Below, one piece after another: positions 1 to 5,278 of a stretch of DNA of 5,278 nucleotides. Location of the stretch: NCBI GenBank assembly GCA_964425855.1, contig CAYROE010000091.1, positions 1 through 5,278 of the forward strand. The letters run 5' to 3'. This stretch comes from S143-63 sp964425855 (GTDB lineage Archaea > Thermoproteota > Thermoprotei_A > Sulfolobales > Acidilobaceae). Each line of letters begins with the position of its first letter. The stretch's first letter is position 1. Position numbers and translations under genes: made by a program. The notes under the pieces were generated by a model. It was not told the origin of the DNA and searched no databases. It was given only the letters and a program-made list of their open reading frames with translations.

Positions 1-55
1 AAGTATGTCCGGAAGCGAAATAACGTTTCGTACATTACTGAATAATAAGGGTAAC

Positions 56-65
56 TATAAATATA
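56..65 (+). promoter_or_regulatory. Archaeal TATA box of the radical SAM gene
   Basis: The run TATAAATATA, preceded by purine-rich sequence (AGGGTAA, 48-54) that could act as BRE, is a good archaeal TATA box. Its centre near 60 predicts transcription starting at about 85-90. The ATG at 73 would then lie upstream of the transcript, and the ATG at 94 would have a leader of only a few bases. This is seen in the sequence; the start site itself is inferred. Confidence 0.6.
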
Positions 66-93
66 GACAATCATGACTCCTGCGTGGGAAGTT

Positions 94-1228
94 ATGAGCT
101 GGGAAATAATAAGACCAGACGCAGTCATAGTCTGGAAAGATGAGGAAGTAAGACATAGGCTCTCATGGTATTATAGTGTAATGAAAGGCTGGAAACCAGC
201 AAAGTTCATCATAGCACGATCCCTTCAATTAGACAATTATACTAGCAGACAAGAACTCTCAGAGGCAGAAGAAAAAGACCTCTGGAAACATCATAAGAAG
301 ACCCAAGAGGAATTCAAAAAGATATGGCTAGAAATAAAAGAAGATGACAAGCCTAGAAACCTAGCCTACACGGGCATGGCAGAGCCGAGTTTCCTTGACT
401 TAAAAATAGAACTAGTTAAGAGACTGGCTACGCCGTGCAGATTATGCGAGAGGAAATGCCTCATTGATAGGACAAAACAAATAGGAGCCTGCAGGTTAAA
501 ATATGAAACCTACGTTCATAGCGCGTTCTTGCATATGGGAGAAGAAGCGCCACTTGTCCCCAGCGGCACAATATTCTATGGAGGATGCAATTTTACATGC
601 GTATTCTGCCAGAACTATGATATAAGCCAAGTAGCTCCCCGTCTAGGAAAAATAGTCTCACCGGTAGAACTCGCGTATATCCAGGACATACTGGCTAAAA
701 AGGGAGCTAGAAACATAAACCATGTCGGTGGAGACCCAACACCAAGCGCCCACACCATAATAGAAAGCCTGAGATACGTCAGAAGCAATATTCCACAGCT
801 ATGGAACAGCAACATGTACATGACAATAGAGACACTAATGCTACTAGTAGACCTGATAGATATCTGGCTACCAGACTTCAAATACGGAAGGAACGAATGC
901 GCATTCAGGCTAAGCACAGTAAAGAACTACTGGGAAGTCATAACCAGGAACCTCAAAGTCGCTGCTGAACACGGAGATATGATAATACGCCCTAGTCCTA
1001 CCCGGTCACGTAAAATGTTGCAGTCTTCCAATCATGGAATGGATATCGAAAAATCTCCCAAAGGACAAGATACTAGTCAATATCATGGACCAATATACAC
1101 CGATGCATTTAGTCAAGAGATCGCCACATAGATGGCTCGAGATTTCTAGGAGGCCTAAAGTGATAGAGATAGAGAAGGTAAGACGAGCCGCGACTAGATT
1201 GGGATTATTATGGGAGCCAGTCGGTTAG
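94..1228 (+). pseudogene. PflX-type radical SAM Fe-S protein (COG1313), frameshifted near base 991
   Basis: This is a radical SAM protein of the archaeal PflX/COG1313 type, related to pyruvate formate-lyase activating enzymes; its substrate is unknown. Counting from the ATG at 73, Cys172, Cys176 and Cys179 (CNFTCVFC, 586-609) form the CxxxCxxC motif for the SAM-bound 4Fe-4S cluster. GGDPTP (219-224) is the GGE-like SAM-binding motif. An upstream set, Cys122, Cys125, Cys129 and Cys140, is typical of the family. Further family-like segments are SGTIFYGGCNF, QNYDISQ, WNSNMYM and IWLPDFKYG. I prefer the ATG at 94 (MSWEIIRPDA) because the TATA box at 56-65 leaves no room to transcribe the ATG at 73. 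The first frame matches the family through MIIR (to 990), then runs out of family sequence and stops at 1131. The expected LVLPGHVKCC, MDQY and C-terminal helix continue in the +1 frame from 992 to the stop at 1226-1228. The restored protein would be about 378 residues, normal for the family. It could be a real mutation or a sequencing error; either way it is one gene, not two. Confidence 0.9.
986..992 (+). other. Frameshift point in the radical SAM gene
   Basis: Frame 1 reads ATA ATA CGC up to 990 (I-I-R). Frame 2 reads CTA GTC CTA CCC GGT CAC from 992 (L-V-L-P-G-H). The family consensus at this place is I-R-H-L-V-L-P-G/N-H, so the one base left between the frames (C at 991) looks like the remains of a CAY histidine codon, i.e. 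a loss of two bases. Frame 2 is closed upstream by TAA at 983-985, so the shift must lie within this short interval. There is no stop codon or homopolymer at the shift that would suggest programmed frameshifting. Confidence 0.85.
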
Positions 1229-1705
1229 TCGTTTCTGCATCATCATAGACTCGTCATAGTAAATCCTCATCTTTTTAATATTTTTTAGAACTTCGTCGAC
1301 ATATTCTAGAATTCTGTGTCTCGTGTGATCGCTTAGTTTACCAAGCACGTATTCTTCCACAGCTTTATAGTTCTTAAATTTCTCGTTTAGTTCCTTCCAT
1401 TTAATCCCCTTAAGGATCTTGGCAAGAGACCAGTCAAATGGGAGAATATTATAATACATTAATACAGATAGTATCGGATATCCGATATAGCGTCTATAGA
1501 TAGTTCCATTATCATTACTGTACGCATAGAAAACTACATCGGATTTCTGCTCAACTAGAACCCTATAAACACGGGATCCATCACTAGATACAACGTGCCC
1601 ATTAATGACTCTACCTTTTTTATGCAGAGATACTCTATTGTCTCCTAATGCTCCTAAGGCCTCGTACACCTTAATACGGGGAGACACTCTTAAGAGAATA
1701 ACCAA
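1208..1705 (-). CDS. Uncharacterised crenarchaeal-type protein
   Basis: I do not recognise this family. From the TTG at 1705 the product is 165 residues, soluble-looking, with no signal peptide and no cysteines. The N-terminal half is probably beta-rich (RIKVYEALGALGDNRVSL, then SSDGSRVYRVLVEQ, then SNDNGTIYRRYIGYPI). The C-terminal half is helical and charged (KGIKWKELNEKFKNYKAVEEYV, followed by a Lys/Arg-rich end with three Met in a row). The open frame extends to an ATG at 1765, giving 185 residues. However, a TATA-like box at 1730-1737 lies inside that extension and would start transcripts near 1707, and GGTGG at 1711-1715 sits five bases before the TTG. I therefore prefer 1705; GTG at 1687 is another option. 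The gene ends inside the last 21 bases of the convergent radical SAM gene and diverges from the gene at 1818. It looks real from its length, ordinary composition and protein-like pattern, but function cannot be assigned. Confidence 0.65.
   Translation of the reverse strand: MVILLRVSPRIKVYEALGALGDNRVSLHKKGRVINGHVVSSDGSRVYRVLVEQKSDVVFYAYSNDNGTIYRRYIGYPILSVLMYYNILPFDWSLAKILKGIKWKELNEKFKNYKAVEEYVLGKLSDHTRHRILEYVDEVLKNIKKMRIYYDESMMMQKRLTDWLP
1272..1286 (+). terminator. Oligo-T terminator after the radical SAM gene
   Basis: TTTTTAATATTTTTT on the plus strand lies about 44 bases after the stop codon of the radical SAM gene. Archaeal RNA polymerase stops at such T-runs without needing a hairpin. It lies inside the convergent gene, where it encodes part of a Lys-rich segment (KNIKKM), so its T-richness may be only a by-product of coding. 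Confidence 0.4.
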
Positions 1706-1710
1706 TTTAA

Positions 1711-1715
1711 CCACC
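1711..1715 (-). promoter_or_regulatory. Shine-Dalgarno-like GGTGG before TTG 1705
   Basis: GGTGG on the minus strand, five bases before the TTG at 1705, matches the core of the archaeal anti-Shine-Dalgarno complement. It supports TTG as the start. If transcription starts near 1707, as the TATA box predicts, the message would instead be leaderless and this site would not be transcribed. Confidence 0.35.
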
Positions 1716-1729
1716 AGGGCTAACCGGCC

Positions 1730-1737
1730 TATATAAT
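1730..1737 (-). promoter_or_regulatory. TATA-like box between the divergent genes
   Basis: The minus strand reads ATTATATA here. It sits about 25-30 bases before the TTG at 1705, the usual archaeal spacing for a near-leaderless transcript. Because the core is TATATA, the plus strand (TATATAAT) could also drive the gene at 1818, with a leader of roughly 60 bases. A weaker AATAAAT at 1774-1780 is the alternative plus-strand box for that gene. Confidence 0.45.
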
Positions 1738-1802
1738 CATAGTGATATACCAGAGTACATAACATTTACTTGGAATAAATGGATCGAGACTAGAGGAGAC
1801 GC

Positions 1803-1808
1803 GAGGAG
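1803..1808 (+). promoter_or_regulatory. Ribosome binding site GAGGAG before TTG 1818
   Basis: GAGGAG lies nine bases before the TTG at 1818, within a purine-rich stretch. No ATG or GTG is available in this frame between the in-frame stop TAG at 1791 and position 1818, so this site and the TTG together define the start. Confidence 0.55.
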
Positions 1809-1817
1809 AAAAGAGCA

Positions 1818-2348
1818 TTGAAAAAACACTGGAAAATACTCGAAATAAAGTCTCCAGATCCAAAGGCTAAACTAGCAGCAGGAAGCCTAGCTCGAGAAAA
1901 AGACATTATTAAGCCCTATATTATTAGAAAATCCTCGAAAAGAATAGAGATCCTCGTAAGCTACCAGAAATACCAAAGAGCAGTGAAAACACTAGAAAAA
2001 TCCGGACTAGAGGTGGTTGCCCGTGATCCATTAAGCCACGAGGATTGCAGAGGAAAGGACTTTGTAAAGGAACTAGTAGAGGAAGAAAGATTCTATGAGG
2101 CACACATATGCAGCGAAGCACTAGAACGAGAATCGAGACAAATAGGGGAATGTCTGGCACTATACACGGCTCTTCTTGTGAAAATATCAGAAAACTCACG
2201 AGTGGGAGTAGCAGACTTGCACAGGAAACTCCAAGCAAAAAACTGTAAGACGCTACTAGACTATGATTGTATAAGGAACCTAATTAGGAACTATTTCAAT
2301 AGTGGCTTATTACACGGGGCGAAAGCGCGTGGCTGTATAAAAATATAG
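1818..2348 (+). CDS. Uncharacterised protein with possible DUF309-like helical segment
   Basis: The product is 176 residues from a TTG start, basic and cytoplasmic-looking, with no signal peptide or membrane segment. Residues 1-70 look like a small alpha/beta unit (KRIEILVSYQKYQRAVKTLEKSGLEVVARDP), where a strand-helix-strand pattern ends in a predicted strand. Residues 82-126 are helical. RFYEAHICSEALER (91-104), followed by IGECLALYTALLVKI (109-123), resembles the arrangement in DUF309 proteins, whose hallmark is a (F/Y)-x-EAHE-x-LE helix followed by a Leu/Ala-rich helix. The second Glu of EAHE is replaced here and the match is from memory, so it is weak. Residues 127-176 look like another small helical unit. 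There are six cysteines (77, 98, 112, 143, 151, 173), many for this size. The gene diverges from the 1208-1705 gene and ends 8 bases from the convergent kptA, and the layout gives no functional clue. Confidence 0.7.
   Translation: MKKHWKILEIKSPDPKAKLAAGSLAREKDIIKPYIIRKSSKRIEILVSYQKYQRAVKTLEKSGLEVVARDPLSHEDCRGKDFVKELVEEERFYEAHICSEALERESRQIGECLALYTALLVKISENSRVGVADLHRKLQAKNCKTLLDYDCIRNLIRNYFNSGLLHGAKARGCIKI
2339..2343 (-). terminator. Short T-run after kptA
   Basis: On the minus strand, the sequence after the kptA stop codon runs CTATATTTTTATAC, with five T about 13 bases beyond the stop. This is a short version of an archaeal oligo-T terminator. It overlaps the last codons of the convergent plus-strand gene, so chance is a real alternative. 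Confidence 0.3.
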
Positions 2349-2356
2349 AGATCTTG

Positions 2357-2923
2357 TTACACGGTTTTCACCACACGGATACATTCTGGAGGAACATGCT
2401 TTACAAGGTAAACGATTCTGTTCGCAGCATATACTTTAATGCCTTTCTTTTGTAGACACCGGGTATCTATTTCCAATAATGCTAGAGGGCCCCCATATCT
2501 AGATCCGGTCTCGACAGCTATTTCTGGCAATAATGTTAGATGAACCCAGTTACGTCTCCCGGGGAGCAAGCCACTAGTCATTATACTAGCAAGGTTTCTC
2601 TTCGGAGTTCCGTGATATAGTACTTTTGGCGGAGAGAGTACTTGCTGGTAGTTTGGATTTATATTTCTGATGCTATGACCATATAATGCACGAATATACT
2701 CTCCCTTTATCTCGAAACGTCCCTTATCATCTTTCCTCACAACCTCAAAAATATGACTTTTATTAACCCATGCGAAGCCCGGTAGACTTCTCAGGACTCG
2801 AACTACTTCTTCAATCCTAGCCCAGCCATCACCGTTAATCTCTAATCCATATCTGGGACCATAATGTCTGAGAACCCCCGATAATTTCTTACTAAGCCTA
2901 ATCCTCTTCTCATCATCGAGCAT
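2357..2923 (-). CDS. kptA: RNA 2'-phosphotransferase KptA/Tpt1
   Basis: KptA/Tpt1 moves the 2'-phosphate of an RNA splice junction onto NAD+, giving ADP-ribose 1'',2''-cyclic phosphate and nicotinamide. From the ATG at 2923 the protein is 188 residues, normal for the family. The N-terminal winged-helix lobe carries RLSKKLSGVLRHYG with the catalytic Arg19-His20 pair and NGDGWARIEEV. The ADP-ribosyltransferase lobe carries IRALYGHS (Arg78, His83), the NAD-binding LYHGT (Tyr103-Thr106), GLLPGRRNWVHL (Arg123/Arg124, His128) and the closing VYLVKHVPPECI. All signature blocks are present, so it should be active. The open frame extends 30 codons upstream to an ATG at 3013. That extension is not family-like and has no ribosome binding site, whereas GGTGA sits five bases before the ATG at 2923, which I take as the start. 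The gene follows the surface-protein gene on the same strand after about 100 bases, and ends 8 bases from the convergent gene at 1818-2348. In Archaea the RtcB-type ligase does not leave a 2'-phosphate, so the natural substrate is unclear; some Tpt1 enzymes also ADP-ribosylate 5'-phosphate ends of nucleic acids. Confidence 0.95.
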   Translation of the reverse strand: MLDDEKRIRLSKKLSGVLRHYGPRYGLEINGDGWARIEEVVRVLRSLPGFAWVNKSHIFEVVRKDDKGRFEIKGEYIRALYGHSIRNINPNYQQVLSPPKVLYHGTPKRNLASIMTSGLLPGRRNWVHLTLLPEIAVETGSRYGGPLALLEIDTRCLQKKGIKVYAANRIVYLVKHVPPECIRVVKTV

Positions 2924-2928
2924 ATAAT

Positions 2929-2933
2929 TCACC
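2929..2933 (-). promoter_or_regulatory. Ribosome binding site GGTGA of kptA
   Basis: The minus strand reads GGTGA, then ATTAT, then ATG. GGTGA is the exact core complementary to the 3' end of archaeal 16S rRNA, at a usual five-base spacing. It decides for the start at 2923 over the upstream ATG at 3013. Confidence 0.75.
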
Positions 2934-2951
2934 GTGCCACTGATAGGATCG

Positions 2952-2965
2952 AGGATACTTATCCT
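2952..2965 (-). repeat. 14-bp inverted repeat upstream of kptA
   Basis: AGGATA and TATCCT flank a two-base centre, forming a perfect short palindrome 29-42 bases before the kptA ATG, where a TATA box would be expected. On the minus strand its middle (GGATAAGTAT) is itself weakly TATA-like. It could be an operator over the kptA promoter. A 6-base arm can also occur by chance, and no protein can be named. Confidence 0.3.
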
Positions 2966-3023
2966 TAACCTTCCAGGATATGGTATGTATAGGAGAAGAG
3001 GATAAGCATTCATGAGGTTAATG

Positions 3024-5278
3024 TTATCGTCTCAGATAAAGCAGTGCTACTACTATTATCAAGATGAGTAAGATTCCGGCTCCCCATGTTAGCTTGTTTC
3101 CAGATCCCGACTCTAGTGTTGTAGTTGAAGACTGCTGAGTCATAGTTATAGGCTCATTGCCCGATATACCGGGACTGGCTTTCGAGCTTTCGTATTGAGT
3201 CGAGATTGTCTGCTGTGTTGTTTCTTCTCCTCCGGTATTTGAAGTAGTGGTTGTTGTACCTTGCTGTTCGTTCTCATTTTGTTCGAGAATCTGCAAAGAG
3301 ATTGTTACGTTTAATAGGTTCTCTGGGTTATCTACTGATATTCCCTGCGTATATGGTACTTTGTATATGAAGATGGTATTAATATATGGAGATTCACATA
3401 TAGGAGTATTTTGCCAAAAATCAAATTCTATCACTACCTGGTTCTCTTCATTTGTCCATACATCGGCACTGCATGATCTGGGTATTTTCTTATTAACTAG
3501 TTTAGCTAGAGTATTTTGTTGGTTTATTGAAATATTTACAAATAATACTGCCTTTGCTGGTATAGAACTATCACTGGTATACAGACTTTGATTTGCTAGC
3601 AGGAGATATCCGTAAGCGGTGTCTCCGGAATACCATTGACCGCTAACAGCATCATAATATTCTTTAAAGATATAGATGGGATATACTGTCTTTACCGTTA
3701 GGTTTACAGATATAAGGGTATCTGATACTTGGAATGTTCTCGAGTAGTTTTTAGTTGTTTGTGTAAATTCTTCGCCCAATGCTCCTAATAGGTATGTCTG
3801 GGCGTCTATTCTCATGATAAACTCGATAGGTTCAGCTATTAAGTGGTAGACAAAGGTACGATCCCAGTATCCATGCTGGTCATCATAGTACACGTTATCG
3901 AGGAAATAGACGTGTAGTGTATTATTTACAAAATCGAGAAAGAGTTCATCTACATAGTAGCTATGGAAGACTACGCTTCTACTAATCAGTATATAGTCGC
4001 CGGTAGAGTTGTGTCCGTATACATCAATACGTGGATAATCTGTGTAGGGAGAATATGCGATTAAGACCTCGTTATTATCCTTGGTCCAGGCAACTGTGTT
4101 TGATAAAGGTACTTGTCTGCTGAGTACTATTTTTGATGAAGAGATATTATATATCATAGCGTATTCGTAGAAGCTACCAGTATACACGTCGACGAAATAT
4201 ATCTCATCCCCGTAAGGAGACCACCTAATATAATCTTCATCAATATAGGGCTTTGCCTCATACGAGAACACGTAATCTCCTTGAGAAGAGAAGATTAGTA
4301 ATGACTCGTTACTAGAGTAAGAAGAGTATCCAATGATTGCAAAGTATTCGCTGTCAGGACTCCAATAGGGACCAGAACTAACGTAAGTGATGCCATATGC
4401 ACTTAGATAGATTCTTGCTGAGGCCCTCGTACTGGTATTTATAAGTTCGATTACAGTGTCTTGCTTGATGTAAACATATCCTGGAGACGGTGATATTCCG
4501 AACATTATATTAGCACTGACATTGTCCTTTAGTTTTTCTAGTGACAGATCACCGGTACTAATATTGATTGTGCTAAGAGTAAGATTATATCCTGCTAGAG
4601 GAGATCCCATCACATGAGCAGTCACTAGCTTATCGTCCCAGAGCACGGATTTTGTTACTATGGGAGACAGTGGTATAGTTACAGCCCATGGAATGCTCCA
4701 GTTCGAAATGTCTATGGCTATAACTGTAAAGTTGTCGCCTCCCTCTATCGAGCTTATATGGAAAGTTGTAATGAGCAGATCCTGCTCGGGGATGTATATC
4801 AATGTATCTAGATAGTAATATTGGTAGACCGGTATATAGTCTGAAACCAGTGAAGACATAGTCTTGTTAACTATTATGTTGCCAGTAGTGAGATCTATAA
4901 CCGAAATTATATAGTCACGATCATTCGAGGTCATAAAAATGGGAATGACTACTTCTCTACCATCTAGGTCATAGTCTACAAATATTTTCTCTACACTAAT
5001 GTTGTTCAGAGTTATCTGCCACACGATATTGTTATCAGGTGTTACTAGACGAATCCAGTATATTGGATTAGACCAGTTTCTTGAGACTAGAATGTAGCCC
5101 TTGTTTGAGTCCAGTAAAACGAAGTCAGTTGTGTGCTCGTTGGGCAGGTATAGTCCCTTACCATAGTTGACCAGGACGAATGGCGGTATCGGCGGCTCAT
5201 TATAGGGGGCCTCGGCATATGATTGAATGGGAATGCTTGATAATAATACTAGGGTTATTAAAATAATCGAGATAGGGA
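3024..5278 (-). CDS. Secreted membrane-anchored surface protein with propeller-like repeats, 5' end outside window
   Basis: The frame is open from its stop at 3024-3026 to the right edge, giving 750 visible residues; the GTG at 5024 is internal, not the start. The visible N-terminus is a hydrophobic signal segment (SIILITLVLLSSI), with likely cleavage after SYA (visible residue 21), so only the first few residues are missing. The long ectodomain is beta-rich and aromatic. WSPDSEY (305-311), RWSPYGDEIYF (351-361) and AWTKDNNEVLIAY (396-408) look like blades of a TolB/PD40-type beta-propeller. I count 18 N-x-S/T sequons, consistent with heavy N-glycosylation. Only two cysteines are seen (602 and 627), suiting one extracellular disulfide. 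Residues 674-730 form a Ser/Thr/Gln/Gly-rich linker, followed by one membrane helix (WGAGILLILIIVVALLYL, 731-748) and a two-Arg cytoplasmic stop. The protein should therefore stand on the outer face of the cell, probably within the S-layer. No catalytic motif is recognised; adhesion, ligand binding or a structural role are all possible. kptA follows on the same strand. Confidence 0.85.
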   Translation of the reverse strand, partial: PISIILITLVLLSSIPIQSYAEAPYNEPPIPPFVLVNYGKGLYLPNEHTTDFVLLDSNKGYILVSRNWSNPIYWIRLVTPDNNIVWQITLNNISVEKIFVDYDLDGREVVIPIFMTSNDRDYIISVIDLTTGNIIVNKTMSSLVSDYIPVYQYYYLDTLIYIPEQDLLITTFHISSIEGGDNFTVIAIDISNWSIPWAVTIPLSPIVTKSVLWDDKLVTAHVMGSPLAGYNLTLSTINISTGDLSLEKLKDNVSANIMFGISPSPGYVYIKQDTVIELINTSTRASARIYLSAYGITYVSSGPYWSPDSEYFAIIGYSSYSSNESLLIFSSQGDYVFSYEAKPYIDEDYIRWSPYGDEIYFVDVYTGSFYEYAMIYNISSSKIVLSRQVPLSNTVAWTKDNNEVLIAYSPYTDYPRIDVYGHNSTGDYILISRSVVFHSYYVDELFLDFVNNTLHVYFLDNVYYDDQHGYWDRTFVYHLIAEPIEFIMRIDAQTYLLGALGEEFTQTTKNYSRTFQVSDTLISVNLTVKTVYPIYIFKEYYDAVSGQWYSGDTAYGYLLLANQSLYTSDSSIPAKAVLFVNISINQQNTLAKLVNKKIPRSCSADVWTNEENQVVIEFDFWQNTPICESPYINTIFIYKVPYTQGISVDNPENLLNVTISLQILEQNENEQQGTTTTTSNTGGEETTQQTISTQYESSKASPGISGNEPITMTQQSSTTTLESGSGNKLTWGAGILLILIIVVALLYLRR

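Noticed and set aside
16..30. Short inverted repeat CGAAA-n5-TTTCG upstream of the radical SAM promoter
   Set aside because: Five-base arms are too short to separate from chance, and it lies upstream of the TATA box without further support.
615..917. Open frame of about 100 codons on the minus strand
   Set aside because: It lies wholly inside the well-supported radical SAM gene and its protein has no recognisable pattern; it is a shadow frame.
986..992. Programmed +1 frameshifting in the radical SAM gene
   Set aside because: The site lacks a stop codon, a rare-codon pause or a slippery run, and a conserved histidine codon is missing, which fits a mutation or error better than recoding.
1034..1228. 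A separate small plus-strand gene starting MEWISKNLPK
   Set aside because: Its sequence is the conserved C-terminus of the radical SAM family, and the homologous match extends upstream of its ATG to 992, so it is the shifted end of the same gene.
1236..1248. C-box-like ATGATGA on the minus strand, a possible C/D guide RNA
   Set aside because: It is explained by three Met codons in the coding frame, and no D box (CTGA) or second box pair follows at suitable spacing.
1924..2238. Open frame of about 104 codons on the minus strand
   Set aside because: It is antisense to the gene at 1818-2348, its Leu/Pro/Cys-rich product looks like reverse translation of charged helices, and it has no start signals.
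3247..3591. Open frame of about 114 codons on the plus strand
   Set aside because: It is antisense to the surface-protein gene, whose frame is far longer and protein-like.
1..5278. A novel defence or mobile system
   Set aside because: No transposase, integrase, nuclease, toxin pair, CRISPR repeats or long terminal repeats are visible, and the genes are of housekeeping or surface type on mixed strands.

Overview
The window looks like chromosomal DNA from a hyperthermophilic crenarchaeon (Thermoproteota, probably a Desulfurococcales-like lineage). The evidence is heavy use of AGA/AGG, ATA and CTA codons, TATA-box promoters close to start codons, GGTGA-type ribosome binding sites, TTG starts, a surface protein with many N-glycosylation sequons and a C-terminal membrane anchor, and archaeal-type protein families. 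This placement is an inference from style and gene content; no rRNA or other marker is present.

Layout from left to right. (1) 94-1228, plus strand: a PflX-type (COG1313) radical SAM Fe-S protein. Its reading frame is broken near base 991, and the family-conserved C-terminus continues in the next frame. (2) 1208-1705, minus strand: an uncharacterised protein whose 3' end overlaps the radical SAM gene tail-to-tail by 21 bases. (3) 1818-2348, plus strand: an uncharacterised protein diverging from gene 2, with a weak DUF309-like helical segment. (4) 2357-2923, minus strand: RNA 2'-phosphotransferase KptA/Tpt1, convergent with gene 3 and only 8 bases away. (5) 3024 to the right edge, minus strand: a large secreted, membrane-anchored, propeller-like surface protein. 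Its signal peptide is visible at the window edge and its start codon lies just outside.

The genes do not form one evident pathway. They look like a compact stretch of ordinary archaeal genome: an orphan radical SAM enzyme, an RNA-modifying enzyme, two lineage-type hypotheticals and a cell-surface protein. No tRNA, rRNA, CRISPR array, insertion sequence or defence island is visible. The most notable points are the localised frameshift in the radical SAM gene, three reading-frame starts that need correction (genes 1, 2 and 4) plus one outside the window (gene 5), and a KptA in a domain where its canonical substrate is not expected.
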